Source of the DNA: Corynebacterium pseudokroppenstedtii
Lineage (GTDB): Bacteria > Actinomycetota > Actinomycetes > Mycobacteriales > Mycobacteriaceae
Reading direction: 5' to 3'
Length of the DNA: 64,000 bases
NCBI RefSeq assembly: GCF_019754945.1
Contig: NZ_JAEUWU010000004.1
Span: 333,911-397,910 of the forward strand
Shown: positions 1-7,796 of the stretch, piece by piece
Numbering within the stretch: the stretch's first letter is position 1
Layout of the letters: each line of letters begins with the position of its first letter
Made by a program: the position numbers and the translations under genes
Notes under the pieces: model-generated
What the model was told of the DNA's origin: nothing
The model's input: the letters and a program-made list of their open reading frames with translations, nothing else
Databases searched by the model: none

Positions 1-180
1 TGTTCCAACGCGGAGGTTCAGTTCTTCATCGAGTTCGCGAATGAGCGTTTGATCTGGCGTTTCGCCCGGCTCAGGCTTGCCGCCGGGGAACATAAATGCG
101 GTTGTGCCTTTCTTGCGGACAAGTAAAAACTGGCCGTCATGATTCCGGATGATTGCGGCGCTCACGCGAATGATTGGCAT
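1..180 (-). CDS. NUDIX hydrolase, N-terminal 60 residues (cut by window edge)
   Basis: Reading leftwards from an ATG at 180 the frame stays open to base 1, so only the first 60 residues are present. A complete NUDIX box (GKPEPGE, seven residues, RELDEEL) starts near residue 34. It binds the divalent metal used to hydrolyse nucleoside-diphosphate-X substrates. The segment before it (VSAAIIRNHDGQFLLVRKKG) is the usual first strand of the fold. The protein is likely a cytoplasmic house-cleaning hydrolase, but its substrate cannot be read from this fragment. A TAGACT hexamer lies 8 bases upstream of the ATG. Confidence 0.85.
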   Translation of the reverse strand, partial: MPIIRVSAAIIRNHDGQFLLVRKKGTTAFMFPGGKPEPGETPDQTLIRELDEELNLRVGT

Positions 181-374
181 AGGTTGCGAGTCTAACAAAG
201 GCGTGTGGCGAAGGAGTGGGCTCTGACTCGGCGCTAATCAGTTTTCAATAAGAGATACTCTGATTCCTTTTCCAGCGATTTTCCATACGCGGTGAATGTC
301 GTTAAGATCGGAGTTGAGAGTAACGCGCGGAGTGTATCCGCAGCGTCGATAAACGCACAGGAAGGTTGCGCACT

Positions 375-689
375 ATGACTGCTGAGCACGTCATTCACGA
401 GAATCACACCCACGAGCACGGTCCGGGTTGCGGGCACGTTGCCATCCCCCACGGTGACCACGTCGACTACGTACACGATGGTCACCTCCACCACAAGCAC
501 GAGGACCACTGGGACGAATGCACCACTGAGGGGCACACGATCCACGAGAACCACCCTCACGAGCACGGTCCGGGTTGCGGGCACGTTGCCATCCCCCACG
601 GTGACCACGTCGACTACTTGCACGATGGTCACCTCCACCACAAGCATGAAGACCACTGGGATGAGTGTGGCCATCTGACCTGTAGCTAA
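375..689 (+). CDS. Small His-rich putative metal-binding protein with two repeats
   Basis: A 104-residue soluble protein made almost entirely of two copies of a roughly 49-residue unit. Each unit carries HEHGPGCGHVAIPHGDH, then LHHKHEDHWDEC. His is by far the commonest residue, and Cys occurs in GPGCGH and WDEC in each unit, so tight binding of zinc, nickel or copper is a reasonable inference. The protein may buffer or deliver metal. I chose ATG 375 over TTG 366 because the aggaagg motif at 359-365 gives normal spacing to it. Single-unit relatives occur in corynebacteria, often with unreliable names such as zinc permease; no membrane segment is present here. No metal transporter is adjacent. 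Confidence 0.75.
   Translation: MTAEHVIHENHTHEHGPGCGHVAIPHGDHVDYVHDGHLHHKHEDHWDECTTEGHTIHENHPHEHGPGCGHVAIPHGDHVDYLHDGHLHHKHEDHWDECGHLTCS
392..683 (+). repeat. 147-bp tandem duplication inside the His-rich gene
   Basis: Bases from about 392 recur from 539 with a 147-base (49-codon) period. Long stretches are identical, including third codon positions, which points to a recent in-frame tandem duplication. Differences are scattered single bases such as gtacac versus ttgcac near 470 and 617. Confidence 0.9.
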
Positions 690-730
690 AAAGCTGCACG
701 AGGTACCGCAGGGTAAAACAACAAGAAAGA

Positions 731-770
731 AGCGCCGTACCTTGCTCCCCAGCAGGTACGGCGCTCCTTT
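731..770 (+). terminator. Rho-independent terminator after the His-rich gene
   Basis: A perfect 12-bp stem (AGCGCCGTACCT, 731-742, with its complement at 753-764) is followed by CCTTTTGT. It sits about 40 bases past the stop codon. Confidence 0.85.
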
Positions 771-958
771 TGTCCCATTGCTCCCTCGAGGATCGAAATG
801 AATCACCAAACTTTCAGATCATGAAAAGCGTGAGCCACTTTTCTGTGTTTACGTTCTCTGTTTCGCTTACGAGATTTAACCTACGAAGCCCACCTGAACG
901 AACAACAAAACAAACCTGTGGAATCACTGTAAAAATCGCCGCTTTCTTGAGAACGCCG

Positions 959-975
959 ACCCCCGTCGCCGGGGT
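959..975. promoter_or_regulatory. Possible RamA-type double site (ACCCCC...GGGGT)
   Basis: ACCCCC at 959-964 faces GGGGT at 971-975. In C. glutamicum RamA, a regulator of acetate metabolism, binds short runs of this kind (AC4-5 or G4-6T). Ethanolamine breakdown yields acetaldehyde and acetate, so such control would make sense, but this is inference from a short motif. Confidence 0.3.
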
Positions 976-998
976 TCAAGTCCTCTAACACTCACCCC

Positions 999-1018
999 GT
1001 GTTACCCCGCCGTAACAC
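999..1018. promoter_or_regulatory. Inverted repeat operator candidate upstream of the permease
   Basis: A perfect 7-bp inverted repeat, GTGTTAC and GTAACAC, separated by CCCGCC. It lies 60-90 bases before the -10 hexamer and start codon, a normal place for an operator. The regulator is unknown. Confidence 0.45.
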
Positions 1019-1078
1019 AAACTCAGAAAAGCAACGCTTCCGCAACATGGCAGCAACGGGACAGAGAGAAAGCGCACC

Positions 1079-1084
1079 TACCGT
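1079..1084 (+). promoter_or_regulatory. -10 hexamer TACCGT for a likely leaderless permease mRNA
   Basis: TACCGT ends 6 bases before the ATG at 1091 and no Shine-Dalgarno motif is present. This matches a leaderless start. Confidence 0.4.
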
Positions 1085-1090
1085 CTCACT

Positions 1091-2575
1091 ATGACCGCAA
1101 CACTGGAGACCACTACACAGCCATCAGCCCGTTTGAAACAGGGTTCCTTCAACTGGGTTGTCCTGGCTGGACTCGGCGTATCGTTCGTCATTTCGGGGGA
1201 CTTCGCCGGTTGGCAGTTCGGGCTCGGCTCGGGCGGCTGGGGTGGCCTTTTCTGCGCTCTCCTTATCGTTGCGGTGCTATATATGGGCATGTGCCTGGCT
1301 CTTGCGGAGCTATCGGCCGCCCTCCCCTCAGCGGGTGGCGGCCACCTGTTTGCGCAGGTAGCGGTGGGTGATTTCGCCGGTTTCATGACGGCGATCGCCA
1401 TTTTGTTGGAGTATGTGCTGGCTCCCGCCGCCATCGCAACCTTCATCAGCAGTTATGTCGAATCCCTCCACATCCCGGGCGTTCCCGCAGGATGGCCCAT
1501 TTATCTTTTCTGCTATGTCGCGGTTGTGGTTGTCCACCTGGCCGGCGCCGGCGAGGCTCTCAAAGCGATGTGCGTCGTCACCATCATTGCCGTCGCTGCA
1601 CTGGTGCTGTACACCGTGGTGATGGCCCCGCACGTGCACATCAGCGCCTTCACCGATGGCTGGTCGGGAGCATCCGCGTCTCACCCTGCATCCGGTACGT
1701 CTGACCGTATTTCTCTTTTCGACGGCGGCCTCGCGGGAATTTGGGCGGCTATTCCTTTCGCCATGTGGTTCTTCCTGGCCATCGAGGGCGTTCCGATGGC
1801 TGCCGAAGAGGCGAAGGACCCGGCGCGATCGGTTCCGAAGGCAATCGTCGTCGCGATGATGATTCTGCTGGTGGCGGCTATCACGATGATGGTCGTGGGG
1901 CCGGGTGCCGCGGGCACTGGCGTGGTGGCGGAGTCCGGCAATCCGCTGGTGGCCGCCCTTGAGCGCGTCGGCGCGAACCACGCCGTTGTGGTGGCCATCA
2001 ATTACGCGGCCTTGTTGGGCCTGGTGGCGTCGTTCTTTTCGATTATTTATGGCTATTCGCGACTGACGTTTTCGCTGTCCCGTGCCGGTTTACTTCCCGC
2101 TTTCTTATCGACGACGAACCGCCGCGGCGCTCCGACGTGGGCGTTGATTGTCCCCGCGTGCGTGGGTTTTGCGTTGACGCTGGTGGCGGATGGTGACGCC
2201 CTGATGTCTGTTGCTGTGTTTGGTGCGGTGGTGTCCTACGCATTGATGATGGTGGCGCATATTGTGTTGCGGGTGCGGCGTCCGGAGCTGCCACGGCCGT
2301 ACCGGACGCCCGGTGGCGTCGTGACCTCGGGTGTTGCGTTGGTGTTGTCGCTGGGTGCGGTCGTGGCAACGTTCATGAATGCGCCGGTGCTCGCCGGATG
2401 TGCGTTGGGTGTGATGGCGCTGGCAGCCGTCGGGTATGCCGTGTGGGGCCGGAATACGTCGCCGGTAGATATTGCGCAGGAACGCGCTGCACGGAAACGT
2501 GCCGAGCAGGATCTGAAGGAACCCGTCCACACCCCACGCACGCCCACCACCCTCCAGGCCGAGGAGGTCCGCTAA
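1091..2575 (+). CDS. eat: Ethanolamine permease (APC superfamily)
   Basis: A 494-residue integral membrane protein with about 12 hydrophobic segments. It begins with the APC-type first helix (VVLAGLGVSFVISGDFAGWQ) and has the AEEAKDPARSVPKAI loop typical of amino-acid/amine permeases. It imports ethanolamine, judged by family resemblance and by the two ethanolamine ammonia-lyase subunits that follow. Its stop codon overlaps the eutB start by one base (TAATG), so the genes are translationally coupled. The C-terminal 30 residues are charged and cytoplasmic. Amino-acid transport cannot be excluded from sequence alone. Confidence 0.85.
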   Translation: MTATLETTTQPSARLKQGSFNWVVLAGLGVSFVISGDFAGWQFGLGSGGWGGLFCALLIVAVLYMGMCLALAELSAALPSAGGGHLFAQVAVGDFAGFMTAIAILLEYVLAPAAIATFISSYVESLHIPGVPAGWPIYLFCYVAVVVVHLAGAGEALKAMCVVTIIAVAALVLYTVVMAPHVHISAFTDGWSGASASHPASGTSDRISLFDGGLAGIWAAIPFAMWFFLAIEGVPMAAEEAKDPARSVPKAIVVAMMILLVAAITMMVVGPGAAGTGVVAESGNPLVAALERVGANHAVVVAINYAALLGLVASFFSIIYGYSRLTFSLSRAGLLPAFLSTTNRRGAPTWALIVPACVGFALTLVADGDALMSVAVFGAVVSYALMMVAHIVLRVRRPELPRPYRTPGGVVTSGVALVLSLGAVVATFMNAPVLAGCALGVMALAAVGYAVWGRNTSPVDIAQERAARKRAEQDLKEPVHTPRTPTTLQAEEVR

Positions 2576-3972
2576 TGTTTTCCCAACACCTAGCTGGACA
2601 CACGTACTCATTCGCTTCCTTAACCGAGGTCATGGCGAAGGCGTCACCGATCCGCTCGGGCGACCAACTAGCCGGATGCGCCGCGAATTCCGCGGCCGAG
2701 CGCGTCGCCGCCGCCATGGTTCTGGCGGACGTGGAGCTCAACGAGTTCATCCGTCGCCCGCTCATCGAAGACGCCGTCACAGACCTCATCCACCGAACGC
2801 ACGACTCCGACGCGTTCCGCCCCCTCGCGCACATGACCGTGGGCGCATTCCGCGAATACCTCCTCGAGCAGGCCTATCGTGGCGCCAACATCTCCTCGTT
2901 GGCGTGGGGATTGACACCAGAGATGGCCGCCGCGGTCTCCAAGCTGATGAGCAATGGCGAACTGATCGCGGTCTCCGCCGCGTTAAGCGTCGTCACGAAA
3001 TTTCGTACAACCCTGGGTTTACCTGGTCGTTTGTCGTCGCGGCTGCAGCCCAACCACCCCACCGACGACCCCACGGGTGTGGCAGCCAGTGTCCTCGACG
3101 GGCTGTTGTTCGGGTGCGGCGACGCGGTGGTGGGTATTAACCCGGCCGGCGATTCCCCCGAAGCGGTCCGTGACCTGCTGTTTCTGCTCGACGAGGTGCG
3201 GCGTCGGTACTCCATCCCCATGCAATCGAGCGTGCTCACACATATCTCGACGACGATTGACCTCATGGAGGCCGGCGCGCCCGTGGACCTGCCGTTTCAG
3301 TCGATTGCGGGGACGGAGGGAGCGCTGCGGTCCTTCGGTGTGTCGCTCGACATGCTAGCCGAGGCAGAGCAGGCCGCGAACGAATTGCGCCGAGGAACCG
3401 TCGGCACGAATGCTTTGTATTTTGAGACCGGTCAGGGATCGTGTTTGTCGGCGGGGGCGAATATCGGTGTCGATGGGCCGGTTGACCAGCAAACTTTGGA
3501 GGCTCGCGCGTACGGGGTGGCGCGCGCGTATCGGCCGCTACTGGTTAATACGGTGGTGGGGTTCATCGGGCCCGAATACCTATACGACGGTAAGCAAATT
3601 ATCCGGGCGGGGCTGGAGGACAATTTCTGCGGGCGGCTCCTGGGCATTCAAATGGGGTGCGACGTGTGCTACACCAACCATGCCGAAACGGATAGCGACG
3701 ATATGGACACGCTCCTGCACCTTCTGGCCGCAGCGAACACCGGTTTCGTCATCGCTGTTCCGGGTGCCGACGACATCATGCTGGGCTATCAGTCCCTATC
3801 CTTCCATGACATCGCGCAGGTCCGCGCCACCATGAGCAAACGGCCGGCGCCCGAATTCGAAGAGTGGTTGCACACAACCGGGGTTACAGACCAGGGCGGA
3901 TTACTTGCCGACGAGGGCCCTGCGCCTGCGCTTTCGCCCGAGCATGCCATGGAATTGGGGTGGACATCATGA
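2575..3972 (+). CDS. eutB: Ethanolamine ammonia-lyase large subunit
   Basis: A 465-residue (alpha/beta)8-barrel subunit that, with EutC and adenosylcobalamin, converts ethanolamine to acetaldehyde and ammonia. Collinear with E. coli EutB over its whole length. Diagnostic blocks are ERVAAAMVL near the N-terminus, CLSAGANIG just after ETGQG at about residue 284, the GLEDNFCGRLLG stretch near 346, MGCDVCYTNHAE, and GDDIMLGYQSLSFHD near the end. The ATG at 2575 follows a good gaggagg site. It overlaps the permease by one base and eutC by four. A longer in-frame opening to 2398 is ignored because it lies in the permease and lacks homology. No reactivase EutA or microcompartment shell gene lies within the window. 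Confidence 0.95.
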   Translation: MFSQHLAGHTYSFASLTEVMAKASPIRSGDQLAGCAANSAAERVAAAMVLADVELNEFIRRPLIEDAVTDLIHRTHDSDAFRPLAHMTVGAFREYLLEQAYRGANISSLAWGLTPEMAAAVSKLMSNGELIAVSAALSVVTKFRTTLGLPGRLSSRLQPNHPTDDPTGVAASVLDGLLFGCGDAVVGINPAGDSPEAVRDLLFLLDEVRRRYSIPMQSSVLTHISTTIDLMEAGAPVDLPFQSIAGTEGALRSFGVSLDMLAEAEQAANELRRGTVGTNALYFETGQGSCLSAGANIGVDGPVDQQTLEARAYGVARAYRPLLVNTVVGFIGPEYLYDGKQIIRAGLEDNFCGRLLGIQMGCDVCYTNHAETDSDDMDTLLHLLAAANTGFVIAVPGADDIMLGYQSLSFHDIAQVRATMSKRPAPEFEEWLHTTGVTDQGGLLADEGPAPALSPEHAMELGWTS

Positions 3973-4739
3973 CGAAACAGCTCGACGCGTGGGCGAGAGT
4001 CCGTGATCTCACCCCGGCGCGAATCGGGTTAGGGAGACACGGAGCGGCGCAACCGACCTCATCGAAGCTATCGTTCGCAGCAGCTCACGCGGCCGCACGC
4101 GATGCTGTTCATTCAGGTGGCACGGATGATTCGGGTGACGGGGCTGATTCCGGGCCTAAGAGCGGGCTTTCCTTCCTTGCCGACGCGCCGCTCGTGCGGT
4201 CACGCGCCGGGGACCGGTCCGAATATTTACGGCGCCCTGACCTGGGGCGACTCCCCAACAATGACGACCTAAAAAAACTGCCCACTCGTGAGGCCGGATG
4301 GGATGTGGGGATAGTCATGGCGGATGGTCTCTCCCCCGATGCCTTGTCCTACCACGGGAAAGCCACGGAAGAGGCCTTGCGAAACATACTTCACCGCATC
4401 TGCCCGGAGCTCTCCATTGCCCCCACCGTCAGAGCGGACCAAGCGCGGGTCGCGTTGGGCGATCACATTGCACACGCCATGAACATGCGCGTGGTTGTCC
4501 TCATTATCGGCGAGCGACCGGGGCTTTCGGTGCCATACTCGCTCGGCATGTACATCACGTATAACGCCTCACCAGGGACGACCGACGAGCGACGGAACTG
4601 CATTTCCAACATTCACCCGCCGGACGGGCTGAGTTATGACCACGCAGCATTCACTGCGGCCGATCTCATCTCGAAAATGATGGAACTCGGGAAATCGGGT
4701 GCGACTTTGAAAGCGACGCGGCACGCTATTCCCAGCTAA
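3969..4739 (+). CDS. eutC: Ethanolamine ammonia-lyase small subunit
   Basis: A 256-residue partner of EutB that completes the cobalamin-binding site. It shows the family landmarks RDLTPARIGLGR near the N-terminus, RRPDLGR, ADGLSPDAL, IIGERPGL at about 179-186 and CISNIH near 211. It is shorter than E. coli EutC (295) because the variable N-terminal extension is missing. A poorly conserved Gly/Ser/Asp-rich linker lies near residues 45-65. The ATG overlaps the eutB stop (ATGA), so the two subunits are co-translated. The gene runs head-on into the aldehyde dehydrogenase with only 13 bases between. Confidence 0.95.
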   Translation: MTKQLDAWARVRDLTPARIGLGRHGAAQPTSSKLSFAAAHAAARDAVHSGGTDDSGDGADSGPKSGLSFLADAPLVRSRAGDRSEYLRRPDLGRLPNNDDLKKLPTREAGWDVGIVMADGLSPDALSYHGKATEEALRNILHRICPELSIAPTVRADQARVALGDHIAHAMNMRVVVLIIGERPGLSVPYSLGMYITYNASPGTTDERRNCISNIHPPDGLSYDHAAFTAADLISKMMELGKSGATLKATRHAIPS

Positions 4740-4752
4740 CGAGTTCGCACCT

Positions 4753-6216
4753 CTACTCCGTCGGCATCGCGATATAGCGAACCTCCTGGTACTCCTCGAT
4801 GCCGGCGTTTCCGCCTTCGCGCCCCAGGCCGGACTGCTTCACGCCGCCGAATGGGGCCGCAGCGTTGGACAACACTCCCACATTCAACCCGGCCATTCCA
4901 GCTTCGAGGTCCTCCGAGAACCGCAGCGCACGCTGGACATTCGTCGTAAATAAATAGGATGACAATCCATATTCGGTGTCATTGGCTAACTCAAGTGCCT
5001 GGCTTTCCGTAGAGAATGTCGTAATCGGGGCGACGGGTCCGAAAATTTCCTCACCGAATACTCGCGCATCGGTTGGAACGGGGTACAGAACCGTCGGCTT
5101 ATAGAAATAGCCCTTGCCTTCGAGGGGCTCGCCGCCGCAGAGCACTTTCGCGCCCTTCTCTTTAGCATCATCAACTAATGCGGCCACGTTATCCAGGGCT
5201 TTCTTCTCAATCAGAGGGCCACACGTCGTGCCCTCATCCAACCCATTTCCGCACGTCAGGTCACCCATCGCCTCGGCCAGCTTCTTCGAGAACTCCTCGG
5301 CCACGGACTCATGCACAATAAATCGGTTCGCAGCCGTGCAGGCCTCCCCCATGTTCCGCATCTTTGCAGCCATCGCGCCTTCAACCGCCTTGTCCAGATC
5401 CGCGTCGTCAAAAACGACAAACGGAGCGTTGCCACCCAGCTCCATCGAGGTTCGCAACACATTCTTCGAGGCAGCTTCGAGCAGGTGCTTTCCGACGCCC
5501 GTCGAACCGGTGAAGGACATCTTGCGCAACCGCGAATCATCCATGATCGGCTCAGACACTGACGACGCCGATTTCGACGGAACCACATTGACGACGCCAT
5601 CAGGCACGCCGGCCTGACGCAGCAGCTCAATGAAGTACAGCGAGGTGAGGGGCGTCAGGCGCGCGGGCTTCAACACGACGGTGCAGCCGGCAGCCAGCGC
5701 CGGGCCGATTTTGCGGGTGCCCATCGCGAGCGGGAAATTCCACGGGGTAATGAGGAAACATGGACCCACGGGGCGGCGGGAGACCAGGAACCGTAGAGTG
5801 CCTTCCGGGCTCGTGGAATATTGACCGCCGATGCGGTTCGCTTCCTCGGAGAACCAGCGGAGGAACTCCCCGCCATAAGTCACCTCACCGCGGGATTCCG
5901 CGAGGGGCTTACCCATTTCGAGTGTCATCAACGTGGCTAATTCCTCAGAGTTCTCTTGAACCAGGTCAAACGCCTTTTTCAGGATTGAGCTGCGCTCACG
6001 GGACGACGTATGCGACCACTCGTATTGAGCATCGGATGCCGCGTCAAGAGCTTTAATGGCATCATCGCCCGTTGCGCTAGCCACGGTTGCGATGACCTCA
6101 CCGGTGGCAGGATTCTCCACATCAAACGTCTCTGAGCTAGACGAATTAACCCACTTCCCATTAATAAACAACTGGGTTGGGGTTTCCTCGATAAGATTTT
6201 TCGGATCAATAGACAC
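4753..6216 (-). CDS. gabD: NAD(P)-dependent aldehyde dehydrogenase, succinate-semialdehyde type
   Basis: A 487-residue class I aldehyde dehydrogenase. The catalytic Glu is in MELGGNAPF (about residue 259) and the nucleophilic Cys in GEACTAANRF (about 293). TPWNFPLAM and GFTGST-like cofactor motifs (SFTGSTGVG) are present. Overall it resembles GabD succinate-semialdehyde dehydrogenases. Its position, convergent with eutBC, makes oxidation of the acetaldehyde they produce an alternative role. I prefer GTG 6216, preceded by gaaagg, over GTG 6261 in the same frame. The earlier start would run through the TGTGACA repeats and lacks homology. It could equally act on other short aldehydes. Confidence 0.88.
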   Translation of the reverse strand: MSIDPKNLIEETPTQLFINGKWVNSSSSETFDVENPATGEVIATVASATGDDAIKALDAASDAQYEWSHTSSRERSSILKKAFDLVQENSEELATLMTLEMGKPLAESRGEVTYGGEFLRWFSEEANRIGGQYSTSPEGTLRFLVSRRPVGPCFLITPWNFPLAMGTRKIGPALAAGCTVVLKPARLTPLTSLYFIELLRQAGVPDGVVNVVPSKSASSVSEPIMDDSRLRKMSFTGSTGVGKHLLEAASKNVLRTSMELGGNAPFVVFDDADLDKAVEGAMAAKMRNMGEACTAANRFIVHESVAEEFSKKLAEAMGDLTCGNGLDEGTTCGPLIEKKALDNVAALVDDAKEKGAKVLCGGEPLEGKGYFYKPTVLYPVPTDARVFGEEIFGPVAPITTFSTESQALELANDTEYGLSSYLFTTNVQRALRFSEDLEAGMAGLNVGVLSNAAAPFGGVKQSGLGREGGNAGIEEYQEVRYIAMPTE

Positions 6217-6237
6217 AACGACGCCTTTCAGATTGAT

Positions 6238-6262
6238 TGTCACAGGTCGGTTGACTGTCACA
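6238..6262 (-). promoter_or_regulatory. Direct repeat TGTGACA x2 upstream of the aldehyde dehydrogenase
   Basis: Two copies of TGTGACA on the minus strand, 18 bases apart (6256-6262 and 6238-6244), just upstream of the preferred start. TGTGA is the half-site of GlxR/CRP boxes, but the second half is not inverted, so GlxR binding is only a possibility. Confidence 0.3.
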
Positions 6263-6405
6263 TGTAGGGATAACTGCCAGGGTAATCCCCGTTACACTTT
6301 TACGTCGGGAAAGCGGAACAGCGGAGAAAACACTGCTCCAGCGGAATCAGAGGAGGTATTATTACAACGATTGTCACTACGCCGGCACATTGGAGATAAA
6401 AAATA

Positions 6406-6588
6406 ATGACAATACACGTCCATGCAACAGTTGAGCCGGATGGAGAATGGTGGCTTGTCACCATCCCTAAGTACGACATTTTCGGTCAGGCAAATCGACG
6501 TGAAGATGCGGAAGCCGTTGCAAAAGAAATCGCCGCATTGTGGTTTGATACCGAAGAAGAAAACATCGAAGTCACCCTCGACAACTAA
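6406..6588 (+). CDS. Small HicB-like protein (orphan antitoxin fold)
   Basis: A 60-residue acidic protein whose pattern (a beta strand with a Trp pair GEWWLVTIP, a YDIFGQANRREDAEAVAKEI helix, then a strand IEVTL) fits the partial RNase-H fold of HicB antitoxins and their UPF0150-like relatives. A ggag site lies 10 bases before ATG 6406. No C-terminal DNA-binding part is present, and I found no HicA toxin frame (a short protein with a GSHH motif) on either side. It may therefore be a solitary member. It lies between aldehyde dehydrogenase and a degraded MFS gene, a region of turnover. Confidence 0.6.
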   Translation: MTIHVHATVEPDGEWWLVTIPKYDIFGQANRREDAEAVAKEIAALWFDTEEENIEVTLDN

Positions 6589-6604
6589 AAGCACAAGGAG
6601 CGAA

Positions 6605-6664
6605 CCCCCGTTTTCTCATCTTTCGCCATCGGCTTTCTTATAGGGTGGGAACTTATAACGGGGG
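6605..6664. repeat. 8-bp inverted repeat at the truncated end of the MFS pseudogene
   Basis: CCCCCGTT (6605-6612) and AACGGGGG (6657-6664) are exact complements 44 bases apart. The right arm overlaps the last codons of the shortened MFS frame. It may be a weak terminator stem or a scar; there is no transposase nearby. Confidence 0.35.
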
Positions 6665-7510
6665 AATATCGCCATTGTCATTTCTAGCCGCCAAACTTGG
6701 CTCGCGGGGAAGAAATGCCATCCCAATTTGAGTTGCCGCGGAAACAGCAAGCATGAGAAACGTCGTAAAGGCCATGCCCAGTTGGCTGGATACTCCCAAG
6801 CCTTTCATGCTGAGTGGGATGACGGACTGGAAAAGCCCGTTTGTACCGTAGGCAACACCAATGGCGACGGCGAACGGAATGAAAGCGGCCACGAGATTCT
6901 TCGGAACACCGATCTGAACTTTTAGTCTTAGCCTTCCCCGGTTATCGAGAGTCTCGGTGATTAATAACACCAACGCACCGGCTACAAGCGTCAGAATTCC
7001 ATAAATGATGAAAGGAATTCTTAGGGGTAACCCCGAATGTAAGGCAATGAACGCGCCAAATAACGGGCCGAGTGCCAAACTCAAAGATGTTTAAATCGTG
7101 CTCAAAAGGGTACCCAAGGCAGGAGATATCGCCTCCTGCAAAGCCGCCGTAAACGCACCAGTGCATAACCCCACCGATAACCCGGATAGCGTGCAGGCAA
7201 TACACAAACCAGGGAAATTAGTTGTCAGTGTAAAGGTCGCACTCGAGGCCAGCGAGAGCACAATACACGTCAAAATAACTGGTTTTCTTCCCACAGTGTC
7301 AGAAACGTGGCCAAACAATAAGGCAATAACCACACCGATGACACAAAAAGAAAAGAAGACGACGGTTGAGCTGGAACCCAGCCCCCAATCCCGCTGATAT
7401 ATCGAATACAGCCCCGACGGAATCATCGAGCCGAGTACGACCATCGTCATTCCGTACGACAGTGCTACGCCGTCATAAAGTCGTCGCACTGTACCGTTCA
7501 TCGCGCTCAT
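6653..7510 (-). pseudogene. MFS transporter remnant with an in-frame TAA and a missing C-terminus
   Basis: Residues 1-139 (from ATG 7510, preceded by gggag) are a normal MFS N-terminal half: GHVSDTVGRKPVIL is the loop 2-3 signature. The frame stops at TAA 7093-7091 and, in exactly the same frame, carries on as LSLALGPLFGAF and a second series of membrane helices to 6653. One base change (for example CAA to TAA) explains the break. The joined product would be about 285 residues, some 100 short of a 12-helix transporter, and the missing C-terminal helices are not found further left. It is therefore probably a decayed drug or sugar exporter. A functional split protein is unlikely. Confidence 0.8.
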
Positions 7511-7645
7511 ATGCCGACTCCCTCACCTATCATCAACCCACGTCGATCAAGCCCTACTCCGTCCTCCAGCATGAAGTTAGGTTTCTTTAGGGAACACTGT
7601 ATCTAAGGAATCAACGACGGTGAGGGAAAACTGGAAGAATGCGAA

Positions 7646-7693
7646 AGTCCCCGTCGGCTGCAACCCTTTGCAGGATCACAACCAACGGGGACT
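7646..7693 (-). terminator. Nested hairpin downstream of tRNA-Leu
   Basis: AGTCCCCGT (7646-7654) pairs with ACGGGGACT (7685-7693), and inside it CTGCAA pairs with TTGCAG. On the minus strand the structure follows the tRNA by about 20 bases and is followed by a pyrimidine-rich stretch with TTTC and TTTTCCC. Confidence 0.6.
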
Positions 7694-7712
7694 AACACTC
7701 ACAATGAAGTTG

Positions 7713-7796
7713 TGGGCGAAGGGGGACTTGAACCCCCACGTCCGTAAAGGACACTGGCACCTGAAGCCAGCGCGTCTGCCATTCCGCCACTCGCCC
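7713..7796 (-). tRNA. tRNA-Leu, anticodon CAG
   Basis: On the minus strand the acceptor stem GGGCGAG pairs with TTCGCCC, with one G-T pair. The anticodon stem CTGGC/GCCAG encloses the loop TTCAGGT, so the anticodon is CAG. A long variable arm (TGTCCTTTACGGACG) and the T loop GGGGGTTCAAGTCCCCC complete a class II tRNA of 84 bases. The CCA tail is not encoded. Confidence 0.95.

Larger units (their letters stand above)
771..1090. other. Intergenic control region upstream of the ethanolamine operon
   Basis: A 320-base non-coding stretch between the terminator and the permease. It holds two symmetric elements (959-975 and 999-1018) and a -10 hexamer adjoining the start codon, listed separately. 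I see no gene in the remaining AT-richer part, and no cobalamin riboswitch boxes. Confidence 0.6.

Noticed and set aside
234..809. Long minus-strand frame opposite the His-rich gene
   Set aside because: It is a mirror of the repetitive His codons, with a Val-rich nonsense sequence and no ribosome site.
950..990. A tRNA 3' end, suggested by GGGGTTCAAGTCC
   Set aside because: The T-arm pairs poorly, no acceptor, D or anticodon arm can be built around it, and the G/C runs are better explained as an operator-like inverted pair.
771..1090. Cobalamin riboswitch for the B12-dependent ethanolamine operon
   Set aside because: The conserved B12-box and GCCACTG core are absent, and a -10 hexamer adjoins the start codon, which leaves no leader RNA.
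1091..6216. Bacterial microcompartment locus
   Set aside because: No shell protein, EutA, EutD or EutE-like gene is present around eutBC.
6605..6664. Insertion sequence ends beside the MFS pseudogene
   Set aside because: The inverted repeat is only 8 bp, the interval is 60 bp, and there is no transposase or target duplication.
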